Source: Actinomycetota bacterium (GTDB taxonomy: Bacteria > Actinomycetota > Thermoleophilia > Solirubrobacterales > 70-9). From it: a stretch of 36,970 nt of DNA. A program made the position numbers and the translations under genes. Where the stretch lies: the NCBI GenBank assembly GCA_018268605.1, contig JAFDWG010000317.1, forward strand, positions 1 to 36,970. Reading direction: 5' to 3'. Of the stretch, positions 1 through 8,227 are shown piece after piece (position 1 is the first letter of the stretch; each line of letters begins with the position of its first letter). Under the pieces are notes generated by a model. The model saw only the letters and a list, made by a program, of their open reading frames with translations, was not told where the DNA came from and ran no database searches.

Positions 1-51
1 GCGTCTCATGGAGGTCACAGCCTGCCAGGACCTCCATGAGACGCCCAGGAC
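1..51. repeat. Dispersed palindromic repeat, copy 1 (left side cut by window edge)
   Basis: Perfect 16-bp arms at 1-16 and 29-44 surround a 12-nt spacer (17-28). The right flank CCAGGAC (45-51) also occurs in copy 2 at 17542-17596, where the matching left flank is present, so copy 1 probably extends beyond the window. The two copies are in opposite orientation and the spacers differ at one base. No gene is seen within it. Confidence 0.85.
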
Positions 52-67
52 ACCGGCCCTAGGACTG

Positions 68-105
68 CCCCAAACCCCCGAACCCCCTAAGGGACCCCCT
101 ACCCC
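68..105 (-). other. G-quadruplex-type tract on the minus strand
   Basis: Five C-runs of 4-5 bases (68-71, 75-79, 83-87, 95-99, 102-105) are separated by 2-7 nt, giving a canonical G4 motif on the minus strand. A short hairpin, ACCCCAAA (101-108) and TTTGGGGT (111-118), follows directly. The tract lies about 100 nt before the first oxidase gene, on its template strand. Folding is inferred, not shown. Confidence 0.6.
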
Positions 106-204
106 AAAACTTTGGGGTCCCCGTTTGGGGTTCGCCCCGATGTGCGGATCGCTCTCCCGGCGGAAGCTGGCCTCATCGACCACTTCGAATCCGAGGAGAA
201 CACG

Positions 205-1587
205 ATGAGCACCAACGACACCCTGCAGACCCGACGCTCTCCGGCCGCGCTGCGCGCCGAGGTGGGCGGTGAGGTCCACTGCCCGGGCGAGCCGGGCTAC
301 GACGCCGCCCGGGCCGGCTTCAACCTTGCCGTCGACCAGCGGCCGGCGGCGATCGTCGTCCCCCGCTCCCCCAAGGAAGTCGCCGCGGTGATGCGCTTCG
401 CCCGCCGCGAGGGGTTTCGCGTCGCGCCGCAGCGCACCGGCCACAACATGGGGCCATTGGGACGGCTCGAAGAATCGATCCTGCTGAAGACCAACGCGAT
501 GGACCGGGTCTCGATCGACACTCCGTGCCGGCGGGCGAGGGTCGGCGCCGGGGCCCGCTGGGAGGACGTCGTCCCGGCCGCGTCGGAGCTCGGCCTCGCC
601 GCCCTGCACGGCTCGACCCCGGACGTCAGCATCGCCGGCTACACGCTCGGCGGCGGCATGGGCTGGTACGCCCGCAAGCACGGGCTCGCCGCCAACCACG
701 TGACCGCGATCGAGGTCGTCACCCCCGACGGCGAGATCCGTTGCGCGACGCCGGAGCGAGATGCCGAGCTCTTCTGGGCGCTCCGCGGCGGCGGCGGCAA
801 CTTCGGCGTGGTGACCGCGCTGGAGTTCGAGCTCTTCCCGATCGAGGACATCTACGCCGGCGTGCTCTTCTTCCCGATCGAGCGCGCCCGTGAGGTGCTG
901 CACGCCTGGCACGAGTGGACGGCGGAAGCGCCCGAGGACGTCACCTCGGTCGGCCGCGTCCTGCAGTTCCCGCCGATGCCCGAGGTCCCCGAGCCGATGC
1001 GCGGCAAGTCGTTCGCCGTGATCGAGGCCGTCTTCCTCGGCGAGGTGGCCGAGGCCGACCGGATGCTGGAGCCGCTGCGGGCGCTCGGCCCGGCGATGGA
1101 CACCTTCGCCGTCCAGCCCCCGGCCGGGATCGCCGAGCTCCACATGGACCCACGCGACCCCGTCCCCTATGACTCCGCCCACGCGATGTTGGGGGAGCTG
1201 GACGCGGCGGCGATCGATGCCTTCGTCGACGCGGCCGGGGCCGAGTCGGGGTCGGCGCTGATCTCGGTCGAGCTCCGTCACGCCGGTGGCGCGCTGGCGC
1301 GGGCCGCCGAGGGTGCGGGAGCGGTCGCCACCCTGCCCGGCTCCTACGCCTTCTTCGCAGTCGGGATCGCCGACCCGATGCTGGCGGAGAAGACCGACGC
1401 CGACCTGGCTCGGGTCGAGGGCGCGATGGCTCCCTACGAGGCGGGCCACTACCTCAACTTCGTCGAGGAGAAGGCCGACGCCGCCGGGTTCTTCCCGCCC
1501 ACCGTCGCGATGCGGCTGGAGGCGGCGCGAGACACCTACGACCCCGAGCGCGTGATGCACGCCAACCACGAGATCGGCGCCCGCTGA
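205..1587 (+). CDS. FAD-linked oxidase (BBE-type), paralogue 1
   Basis: Flavoprotein oxidoreductase of the PCMH/berberine-bridge family, 460 aa. The N-terminal FAD-binding half has a histidine (H80 in RTGHN) where this family attaches FAD covalently, then a glycine-rich GGGMGWYARKHG segment and LRGGGGNFGVVT. The C-terminus ends in the BBE-like stretch with YDPERVMHANHE. I chose the ATG at 205 because GAGGAGAA lies just before it; the frame is open from 112, but that stretch does not resemble the family. No signal peptide is seen, so a cytoplasmic enzyme is likely. The substrate is unknown; relatives oxidise sugars, alkaloids or polyketides. It is 29 nt upstream of a secreted protein gene and closely similar along its whole length to the gene at 2455-3780, suggesting duplication. 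Confidence 0.88.
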   Translation: MSTNDTLQTRRSPAALRAEVGGEVHCPGEPGYDAARAGFNLAVDQRPAAIVVPRSPKEVAAVMRFARREGFRVAPQRTGHNMGPLGRLEESILLKTNAMDRVSIDTPCRRARVGAGARWEDVVPAASELGLAALHGSTPDVSIAGYTLGGGMGWYARKHGLAANHVTAIEVVTPDGEIRCATPERDAELFWALRGGGGNFGVVTALEFELFPIEDIYAGVLFFPIERAREVLHAWHEWTAEAPEDVTSVGRVLQFPPMPEVPEPMRGKSFAVIEAVFLGEVAEADRMLEPLRALGPAMDTFAVQPPAGIAELHMDPRDPVPYDSAHAMLGELDAAAIDAFVDAAGAESGSALISVELRHAGGALARAAEGAGAVATLPGSYAFFAVGIADPMLAEKTDADLARVEGAMAPYEAGHYLNFVEEKADAAGFFPPTVAMRLEAARDTYDPERVMHANHEIGAR

Positions 1588-1616
1588 GCGCGGCGCCGAC
1601 GGAGAGGAACAAGACG

Positions 1617-2378
1617 ATGACGATGAAACGAAGCGACAAGATCATCGCGATCGCGATGGCCCTCGGGCTCGCGATCGCGATGATCGCCGCCTTCGCAGGA
1701 CGGGCTGAGGCGACCACCTCCGGGAACGGATTCCAGGTCGCGAAATTCAAGATCGAGATCGAAGGGACCCAGACCTCGACCTGGCATCGCGCGGTCGAAG
1801 CGGCGGACGAATGCGGCATCAGCGACCACTCCTTCGGCCGCGAGAAGGTCAGCTTCCACACGACCAAGCCGATCTACGTCGACGCCACCCACATGCCGGG
1901 CGAATTCAATCCGCAGATGTTCGCCACCGGGACGCTGGGCATACCTGCCACCGCCAAGGTCCAGCGGAACTTTACCCCGGTGATCACCGGGCCCGCGAAG
2001 ACCTGCGAAGAAAACGGCGGCGGTGCTGAAGCGACCAAACCAGATTGCGGAACCAGGACCGTGAAGAACTGGGGCCTCAACCTGGACTACGCGCGGGACA
2101 AGAAAGATGCCCTCCTGCTCAGCGGCAAAGGCAGCGAAACGGACCCTTACGCGAACTGCCCCGGCGACGGCATCGATGGCTTCCCGTGGCTCCTGGTCGA
2201 AGGCTCAGGCCACCAGGGCAAATACATCTACGCCGAAGTGAGCCAGGACGAGCTGTTCGACCCGAAGTTCCAGAAGTGGATCGCGATCGGCCACGGCTCG
2301 GCAAAAGACAGCGGCTCAGGCTGGTGGTCGAAGACCGAAATCACCTACTCGGTCTCCTTCACGCGGCTGCACAAATAG
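1617..2378 (+). CDS. Secreted protein of unknown function
   Basis: 253 aa. The N-terminus has Lys/Arg, a hydrophobic core (IIAIAMALGLAIAMIAAF) and an Ala-x-Ala site ending GRAEA near residue 32, so export through Sec is likely. The mature part contains four cysteines (in DECG, KTCEE, PDCG and ANCPG), enough for two disulfides, and is rich in charged residues, Gly and Thr. GGAGAGG at 1601-1607 supports the ATG at 1617. I do not recognise the family and see no catalytic motif. It sits between two paralogous flavin oxidases on the same strand, 29 nt after the first and 76 nt before the second, which suggests co-expression without revealing its role. Confidence 0.8.
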   Translation: MTMKRSDKIIAIAMALGLAIAMIAAFAGRAEATTSGNGFQVAKFKIEIEGTQTSTWHRAVEAADECGISDHSFGREKVSFHTTKPIYVDATHMPGEFNPQMFATGTLGIPATAKVQRNFTPVITGPAKTCEENGGGAEATKPDCGTRTVKNWGLNLDYARDKKDALLLSGKGSETDPYANCPGDGIDGFPWLLVEGSGHQGKYIYAEVSQDELFDPKFQKWIAIGHGSAKDSGSGWWSKTEITYSVSFTRLHK

Positions 2379-2454
2379 CTCATTTCGCGAGTGACAAGAG
2401 CGTCAATTGCCTCTAGCCTCCCCCGGTCTCGTTCAACAAGTCCGAGGGAGCTGG

Positions 2455-3780
2455 ATGGCAATCGACGTCTTGTCGCGTGGTAGCGACACCTATGAAGCAA
2501 ATCGCGGCGCGTTCAACCTCCTGCTGAGCCAGGAGCCGGCCGGGATCGTGACGCCGACCGGGGCCGCCGATGTGGTCGACGCGGTCGAGTACGCGAAGGC
2601 CGAGGGGCTGCGGATCGGCGCCCAGCGGACCGGCCACGCGGCCGAACCGCTCGGCGACCTCTCGGGCACCCTCCTGGTCCGTACGGCGGCGATGGACACG
2701 GTGTCGATCGACGCCGAGCGGCGGATCGCCCGGGTCGGCGCCGGGACCCTCTGGGGCGACCTCGTCCCGCGGGCCTCCGACCTCGGCCTGGCCGCCTGCC
2801 ACGGCTCCTCCCCGACCGTCGGCATCGTCGGCTACAGCCTCGGCGGTGGGGTCGGTTGGTACGCGCGCAAGCACGGGCTGCAGGCCAATCGCGTCACCGC
2901 GGTCGAGCTGGTGGACGCGACCGGCAGCGAACGCCGGGTGGACGCCGCGAACGACCCCGAGCTCTTCTGGGCGCTCCGCGGCGGGGGCGGCGACTTCGGC
3001 ATGGTCACCGCGCTCGAGTTCGAGCTGCTGCCGATCGCGGAGGTCTTCGCCGGAGCGCTCTTCTTTCCGGTCGAACGGGCGAGCGAGGTGCTCCACGCCT
3101 GGCACGAGTGGACGATGGGCGCGCCCGAGGAAATCACCTCGGTCGGCCGCCTCCTCTCCTTCCCGCCGCTGCCGGAGATCCCGGAGCCGCTCCGGGGCCA
3201 GGACTTCGCAGTGATCGAGGCCGTCGCACTCCTGCCCGAGGCGCAGGCGGCCGAACTGCTGGCGCCGTTGCGCACCCTCGACGGCGTGGCGATGGATACC
3301 TTCGCGTCCCAGCCCCCGGCCGGGCTGGCGGGCCTGCACATGGATCCTCCCGAGCCCGCCCCCTACGCCGGTCACGGGATGCTGGTCGGGGAACTCGGAA
3401 CCGACGGCATCGACGCTCTGCTCGCCGCGGTCGGTCCCGGCTCACCCTCGAAACTGATCTCGGTGGAGCTCCGCCACGACGGCGGCGCCCTGGCGAAGAG
3501 CGACCCCTCCCACGGCGCGATGGACCGGCTCCCGGGCGAGTTCCTGATGTTCGGGGTCGGGATCGTCCCCGAGCCCGCGGCCCTGGCGCCGACCAAGGAA
3601 TGGCTGGCGACGATGGCCGACGCGGTGAAGCCCTGGGACGCGGGCCGCTACCTCAATTTCTCCGACGAGACGCTGGACATCGGCGCCGCCTTCCCACCGG
3701 AGACGTGCGAGCGTCTGCGGGCGGCGAAGGCGAAGTACGACCCCGAGAACCTCTTCCACGCCAACCACCCCGTGGTCTAG
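2455..3780 (+). CDS. FAD-linked oxidase (BBE-type), paralogue 2
   Basis: 441 aa, the same architecture as the protein at 205-1587. RTGHAAEPLG carries the likely FAD-linked histidine (H61), followed by GGGVGWYARKHG, LRGGGGDFGMVT and a BBE-like end with YDPENLFHANH. It lacks the first copy's N-terminal extension of about 20 residues. I place the start at ATG 2455 because GAGGGAG (2443-2449) precedes it; a TTG at 2407 in the same frame would add 16 residues unlike the family. A TAGCCT element at 2414-2419 could be its promoter -10 box. The specific reaction is unknown. Two near-identical oxidases around one secreted protein suggest duplication and perhaps different substrates. Confidence 0.87.
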   Translation: MAIDVLSRGSDTYEANRGAFNLLLSQEPAGIVTPTGAADVVDAVEYAKAEGLRIGAQRTGHAAEPLGDLSGTLLVRTAAMDTVSIDAERRIARVGAGTLWGDLVPRASDLGLAACHGSSPTVGIVGYSLGGGVGWYARKHGLQANRVTAVELVDATGSERRVDAANDPELFWALRGGGGDFGMVTALEFELLPIAEVFAGALFFPVERASEVLHAWHEWTMGAPEEITSVGRLLSFPPLPEIPEPLRGQDFAVIEAVALLPEAQAAELLAPLRTLDGVAMDTFASQPPAGLAGLHMDPPEPAPYAGHGMLVGELGTDGIDALLAAVGPGSPSKLISVELRHDGGALAKSDPSHGAMDRLPGEFLMFGVGIVPEPAALAPTKEWLATMADAVKPWDAGRYLNFSDETLDIGAAFPPETCERLRAAKAKYDPENLFHANHPVV

Positions 3781-3784
3781 CGGC

Positions 3785-3891
3785 GGCGTGGGGGCGCCTC
3801 GCGGTGTCCTCGGTCGCTCGCCTCGGGTCACGCACTGGAGTGCGCTCCCCTCGCCTCGCTTCCCTGCGTCCTTGCGAGGCTGGCCCACGCC
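3785..3891. terminator. Long imperfect inverted repeat between convergent genes
   Basis: Outer arms at 3785-3802 and 3874-3891 are 18 nt each and pair except for a central 3-nt internal loop. The 71-nt interior holds a second perfect hairpin, CGCACT (3831-3836) and AGTGCG (3839-3844). It occupies nearly all of the 123-nt gap between the convergent oxidase gene and fabI. There is no T-run, so a bidirectional terminator is inferred from position and structure only. Confidence 0.5.
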
Positions 3892-3903
3892 ACCGCTAGG
3901 AGG

Positions 3904-4683
3904 CTAACCCTGCTGCGGCGGAGCGCCTACCGCATGGGCCCCGCCGTCTACGTGGATGATTTCGCCGGTCGTCGCGCGGCTCAGGTCACTGAGGAGGAAG
4001 AGGGCCGCGTCGGCGACCTGGGTGGCGTCGTGGGGGTCCCAGCCGAGGGGGGCGGCATCGCCCCAGAGGGCCTCGAGGTCGGAGAAGCCGCTGATGCCCG
4101 ACGCCGCCGCGGTGTGAACCGGGCCCGCGGAGATCAGGTTGGCGCGGATGCCCTGCGGGCCCAGGTCGCGGGCGAGGTAACGGTTGACCGACTCGAGCGC
4201 GGCCTTGGCGACACCCATCCAGTCGTAGGACGGCCAGGCGACGGTGGCGTCGAAGTCGAGGCCGACCAGGGCGCCGCCATCGGTCATCAAGGGCGCGGTC
4301 GCCTCGGCGAGAGCCTTGTAGGAGTAGGCGCTGGTCTCGAAGGCGACCTTGGCGCTGTCGCGCGGCGTCGCCATGAAGTCGCCGCCGATCGCGTCGCCGG
4401 GGGCGAAGGCGATCGCGTGGACGGCGCCGTCGACGGTCCCCCAGCGGCTCTTCAGCTCGTCGCGCAGGGCGGCGATGTCCTCGTCGGAGTTGACGTCCAG
4501 CTCCAGTACGTCCGGCGCCGGGTCGAGCCGCGCGGCCGAGCGCTCGGTCATCCGCTTCACCCGACCGAAGCTCGTGAGCAGCACCTCGGCCCCCTGCGCC
4601 TGCGCCCGCTCGGCAATCGAGAACGCGATGCTGTGGCGGTTGACGATGCCGGTGACCAGGATCTTCTTGCCCTCGAGGATCAC
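3904..4683 (-). CDS. fabI: Enoyl-[acyl-carrier-protein] reductase, InhA-like
   Basis: Catalyses the last, NADH-dependent reduction of each FAS II elongation cycle. 259 aa, the usual length. The start LEGKKILVTGIVNRHSIAF is the FabI/InhA nucleotide-binding region, and YDWMGVAK supplies the catalytic Tyr153-x6-Lys160 pair. SAYSYKALAEA, GLDFDA and ARDLGPQGIRANLISAGP also match mycobacterial InhA closely. It is the last gene of the FAS II operon. Its GTG start (4681-4683) overlaps the stop of the GDSL hydrolase gene in a GTGA, so translation is probably coupled. An InhA-like reductase is a candidate target of InhA inhibitors, but sensitivity cannot be judged from sequence alone. Confidence 0.95.
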   Translation of the reverse strand: MILEGKKILVTGIVNRHSIAFSIAERAQAQGAEVLLTSFGRVKRMTERSAARLDPAPDVLELDVNSDEDIAALRDELKSRWGTVDGAVHAIAFAPGDAIGGDFMATPRDSAKVAFETSAYSYKALAEATAPLMTDGGALVGLDFDATVAWPSYDWMGVAKAALESVNRYLARDLGPQGIRANLISAGPVHTAAASGISGFSDLEALWGDAAPLGWDPHDATQVADAALFLLSDLSRATTGEIIHVDGGAHAVGAPPQQG

Positions 4684-5315
4684 GCTTGCGTCCCTTCCAT
4701 GTCGAAGTCGATGCCGAGCTCGTGGCTCAGGTATTTGGACGATTCGCGGGCGACGAGCCGGTGGCCCTCGCTCGACGGATGCAGCCCGTCGTGGGAGAAC
4801 GTAGCCGGATCGCGCAGCGCCGGGTGGCCCGCCACCGGCAGGCAGAGGACGCCGTAGCGCTCCGCCGCCGCCCGGGTGACGTCGTTCAGTTCCTTCGTCG
4901 CCTCGGTCAGCCGGGCTTCGGTGCGCGGGCGCAGGTCCATGAAGTGCCAGCCCTCCGGCGCGGTCGCGGTGACGAGCATCGCCTCGGGCGCGCCCTCGCG
5001 CAGCCGCCGCAGGATCTCGTCGAAGTTCTTCGCGTACCCCTCGACGTCGGGACGCGTCGCCAGGAGCACGTCGTTGGCACCGCAGATGACGGTGACGAAG
5101 TCCGGCTCGAGCGCCAGCGCCGGATCGATCTGCCCCTCCAGCACTTCGGCGCTGGTGGCACCGTCTACGGCCAGGTTCGCGTAGCGCAGCTTCGGATTCA
5201 CGCGGCGCATCCCGGCGGCCAGCAGGTCCGCCCAGCGCTCGGCGTCGATCGAATCGCGCCCCGCGGTGAAGCTGTCGCCTAGCGCCGCGTAGGCGCGGAC
5301 GACGGAACCGCTCAA
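4680..5315 (-). CDS. SGNH/GDSL-family hydrolase
   Basis: 211 aa serine esterase/lipase-type protein. Block I is ALGDSFTAG (nucleophile Ser15), block III is GAND in the middle, and block V is SHDGLHPS with the Asp-x-x-His pair. No signal peptide is evident, so it likely works in the cytoplasm, perhaps as a thioesterase or lysophospholipase; the substrate is not determinable. It starts with TTG (5313-5315) overlapping the accD stop in a TTGA and ends overlapping the fabI start. A hydrolase lodged between accD and fabI with coupled translation suggests a role in releasing or editing acyl groups during fatty-acid synthesis. Confidence 0.87.
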   Translation of the reverse strand: MSGSVVRAYAALGDSFTAGRDSIDAERWADLLAAGMRRVNPKLRYANLAVDGATSAEVLEGQIDPALALEPDFVTVICGANDVLLATRPDVEGYAKNFDEILRRLREGAPEAMLVTATAPEGWHFMDLRPRTEARLTEATKELNDVTRAAAERYGVLCLPVAGHPALRDPATFSHDGLHPSSEGHRLVARESSKYLSHELGIDFDMEGTQA

Positions 5316-6724
5316 CGGCCCCTCAGGGACCGCAGCGCCCAGGCGAGGCTCTCGCGGCTGGCGTCGGGGTCGATCACCTCGTCGACCCAGCCGGACGCGG
5401 CCGCCGCGGGCGCGGTGAGATGCTCGGCTGCGTAGGCGTCGGCGAGCTCGTCGCGGGAGAGCGACTCGTCTTCGCGCAGGCGCCGCCCGTGGACGATGCC
5501 GACCGCTTGGCGCGCGGCCATGATCCCGATCTGGGCGTTGGGCCAGGAGAAGACGACATCGGCGCCGAGGTCTTTGGAGTTCATCGTGATCGCGGCGCCG
5601 CCGAAGGCCTTGCGCAGGACCAGCGTCACCTTCGGCACCCGGGCGCCGGCGAAGGCGCGCAGCAGGGAGGCGCCGTGGCGGATCACGCCGGCTTCCTCCT
5701 GGACCTTGCCGGGCAGGAAGCCGGGGGTGTCGACGAAGACGAGGAGCGGGATGCCGAAGCGGTTGCAGTCGTCGACGAAGAGCGCCGCCTTCTCCGAGGC
5801 GGCGGCGTCGATCACGCCGCCGAGCTGGCGCGGCTGGTTGGCGATCAGGCCGACCGGGCGACCCTCGAGGCGGGCGAAGGCGGTGACCATGTTCGGCGCC
5901 CAGCGCGGCGAAAGCTCCAGCAGCGAGCCGCCGTCGAGCACCGCGTTCGCCACGTCGCGGACGTCGTAGACCTTGCGCTGCTCGAGCGGGACGATCACCC
6001 CCGGGTCTCCGAGGTCCGGGTCGATGACCAGGTGCGGGTGTGGGTTGCCGCCGATCGTCTGCGGCAGCAGGCTGAGCAGCTGGCGGGTCTTCATCACCGC
6101 GTCGGCGGCGTCCTCGGCGATCAGGTCCGCGACCCCATTGCGGCCGTGGACCTTCGGCCCGCCGAGCGCCTCCATCGAGATCTCTTCGCCCATCGCCTCG
6201 GCGACGACTTTCGGCCCGGTGAGGAACATCCGGGACTCCTTGGTCATCACCACGTAGTCGGTGAGCGCCGGCGAGTAGGCGCCGCCGCCCGCGGAGACGC
6301 CGGAGAGGATCGAGATCTGGGGCACCTTCCGCGACAGCTCGACGCTGGCGCGGAAGATGCGGCCGTAGCCCGCGAGGGCAGCGTGGCCCTCCTGCAGGCG
6401 CGCCCCGCCGGAGCGGACGAAGCCGACCACCGGCGCGCCCGCGTCGCCCGCCATCCGCATCGTGCGGACGATCGTGTCGGCATGGACCTCGCCGAGGCTG
6501 CCGCCGAGGAAGGCCGGGTCCTGGGCGTAACAGAAGACCGGCCGCCCGTCGACCTCACCGGCACCGGCGGCGACCCCGTCGCCCAGGGTCGCCCGCTCGC
6601 CCAGGCGCATGCTCGAGACGCCGGAGCGGATCGGCCGGAACGAACCCGGGTCACAGAGCATCTGCAGCTGCCCGAGGGGCGTGTCGGTAGGAGCGGGAGG
6701 AGGGGCTTTGACGGCAGTTGCCAT
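5312..6724 (-). CDS. accD: Acyl-CoA carboxylase carboxyltransferase (AccD6-like)
   Basis: 470 aa biotin-dependent carboxyltransferase, with beta-like and alpha-like halves in one chain as in actinobacterial acyl-CoA carboxylases. RSGGARLQEG and SAGGGAYSPALTD form the N-terminal crotonase-fold acyl site. DTPGFLPGKVQEE, RKAFGGAAITMNSKDLGAD and GIMAARQAVGI form the C-terminal biotin-binding half. The zinc finger of E. coli AccD is absent, as in AccD5/AccD6. It should make malonyl-CoA from carboxybiotin, the substrate FabD needs. Mycobacterium tuberculosis also places accD6 within its FAS II operon. No biotin carboxylase/carrier (AccA) subunit is in the window, so that partner must be encoded elsewhere. 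The gap after fabF is 24 nt. Confidence 0.92.
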   Translation of the reverse strand: MATAVKAPPPAPTDTPLGQLQMLCDPGSFRPIRSGVSSMRLGERATLGDGVAAGAGEVDGRPVFCYAQDPAFLGGSLGEVHADTIVRTMRMAGDAGAPVVGFVRSGGARLQEGHAALAGYGRIFRASVELSRKVPQISILSGVSAGGGAYSPALTDYVVMTKESRMFLTGPKVVAEAMGEEISMEALGGPKVHGRNGVADLIAEDAADAVMKTRQLLSLLPQTIGGNPHPHLVIDPDLGDPGVIVPLEQRKVYDVRDVANAVLDGGSLLELSPRWAPNMVTAFARLEGRPVGLIANQPRQLGGVIDAAASEKAALFVDDCNRFGIPLLVFVDTPGFLPGKVQEEAGVIRHGASLLRAFAGARVPKVTLVLRKAFGGAAITMNSKDLGADVVFSWPNAQIGIMAARQAVGIVHGRRLREDESLSRDELADAYAAEHLTAPAAAASGWVDEVIDPDASRESLAWALRSLRGR

Positions 6725-6748
6725 AGGCGCTTTCAGTCGGACCGGGGG

Positions 6749-7954
6749 CTAGTTGACAGAGGAGAGGACGAGGACGGCGTTGTGGCCGCCGAAGCCGAAC
6801 GAGTTGGAGATCGCGACGACCGGACCATCTCCGTCGACTATCGGTTTAGCTGACCCTTCGACGTAGTCAAGATCCAACCCCTCTTCTGGCTGTTCATAGC
6901 CGACAGTCGGGGGGGCTTCGCGACGCCTGAGGGCTTCGATCGTGGCAATCGCCTCGACCGCGCCGGCCGCGCCGAGCAGGTGCCCGATCGCCGACTTGGT
7001 CGAGCTGACCGGGATGTCGGAGGCCCGCTCGCCGAGCGCCGCCTTGATCGCCTTCGTCTCCGCCGCGTCGTTCAGCGGCGTCGAGGTGCCGTGGGCGTTC
7101 ACGTAGTCGACGTCGACCGCGGAGATGCCCGCGTCCTCGAGCGCGAACTGGATCGCCTTCGCCGCCGCCTCCCCCTCGGGCTGGGGAGCCGTCAGGTGGT
7201 GGGCGTCGGCGGTGACGCCGTAGCCGGTCACCTCGCCGAGGATCGTCGCGCCGCGCTTTTCCGCGGCCTCCTTCTCCTCGAGGACGAGGACGCCGGCGCC
7301 CTCCCCCATCACGAAGCCGTCGCGGCGCGCGTCGAACGGGCGCGAGATGCCCGAGGCCGACGTCGCTTCCATCGCCGCGAAGGCGGAGGTGGCGACGCCG
7401 GTGATGCAGGCCTCGGCACCGCCGGTGACCATCGCGTCGGCATCGCCGGCCTGGATGATCCGGACGGCGTCGCCGATCCCGTTGTTCCCAGCCGCGCAGG
7501 CCGAGGAGACGGCGTAGGTGTGGCCCTGCAGGCCGTGGCGCATCGACACCGCGGCGGCCGCGGCGTTCCCCATCATCAGCGGCACCGCCAGCGGCGAGAC
7601 CGCTTTCGGGCCTTTGGTGATGAGTTTCTCCTGCTCACGCTCGAGCGAGACGAGGCCGCCGATCCCGGTCGCGATGACGCAGCCGACCTTGTAGCGGTCG
7701 TACGGCAGCTCGCCCTCGTCGCCGAAGGCCTGCCTGATCGCTTCGTCCCCGGCGACGATCGCCATCTGGGTGAAGCGGTCGGCGCGCCGCACCTCCTTCT
7801 TCGACATGAAGTCGGTCGGCTCGAAATCGAGGCAACGGCCGTAGCCGTCGGCGATCCCGACCTCACCCGCCATCCAGCGGTCGATCAGAGGGTCGGAGCC
7901 GATCCCCAGCGGGGTGACGGCACCGACTCCCGTGATGACGACGCGGCGCGTCAT
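6749..7954 (-). CDS. fabF: 3-oxoacyl-ACP synthase II
   Basis: 401 aa condensing enzyme that extends acyl-ACP with malonyl-ACP. The catalytic triad is visible: Cys153 in SSACAAG, His288 in NAHGTSTPLND and His325 in KSAIGHLLGAAG, with Lys320. The N-terminus RRVVITGVGAVTPLG is typical. The ATG (7952-7954) overlaps the acpP stop in an ATGA. It is the only KAS II in the window, whereas mycobacteria carry kasA and kasB in tandem, so one enzyme probably serves all elongation steps encoded here. Confidence 0.96.
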   Translation of the reverse strand: MTRRVVITGVGAVTPLGIGSDPLIDRWMAGEVGIADGYGRCLDFEPTDFMSKKEVRRADRFTQMAIVAGDEAIRQAFGDEGELPYDRYKVGCVIATGIGGLVSLEREQEKLITKGPKAVSPLAVPLMMGNAAAAAVSMRHGLQGHTYAVSSACAAGNNGIGDAVRIIQAGDADAMVTGGAEACITGVATSAFAAMEATSASGISRPFDARRDGFVMGEGAGVLVLEEKEAAEKRGATILGEVTGYGVTADAHHLTAPQPEGEAAAKAIQFALEDAGISAVDVDYVNAHGTSTPLNDAAETKAIKAALGERASDIPVSSTKSAIGHLLGAAGAVEAIATIEALRRREAPPTVGYEQPEEGLDLDYVEGSAKPIVDGDGPVVAISNSFGFGGHNAVLVLSSVN

Positions 7955-8199
7955 CCTGCTTTCGCGACGACCAGATCGATGACCTCGCCGACGGTCTTGA
8001 CGTCCTTGACGTCGTCGCCTTTCAGCTCGACGCCGTACTCGTCCTCGACGATCTGGGCCAGCTCGACGAGGTCGAGCGAGTCGACGTCGAGGCTCTCCAG
8101 GGTCGCCTCGCGGGAGAGGTCGTCACGCTCGGTCCCGAGCTCGACGAGACCGTCGTAGATCGTCTTCTCGACGCTCTCGGTGCTCACTTGCGTTGCCAT
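7951..8199 (-). CDS. acpP: Acyl carrier protein
   Basis: 82 aa acidic helical protein. The phosphopantetheine attachment serine is Ser41 in LDVDSLDLVELA, a DSLD variant of the usual DSLD/DSLE site. It carries the growing acyl chain between the FAS II enzymes encoded around it. AAGGAG (complement of 8207-8212) gives it one of the clearest ribosome sites in the operon, which fits the high expression ACP normally needs. It overlaps fabF by 4 bp and follows fabG by 28 nt. Confidence 0.96.
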   Translation of the reverse strand: MATQVSTESVEKTIYDGLVELGTERDDLSREATLESLDVDSLDLVELAQIVEDEYGVELKGDDVKDVKTVGEVIDLVVAKAG

Positions 8200-8227
8200 T
8201 TCGTTTCTCCTTTGTCCTGTTCTGCAG

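Noticed and set aside
7..208. Small open frame at the left edge
   Set aside because: It reads the palindrome and the C-rich tract, has no ribosome site, and its Pro-rich product looks like a shadow.
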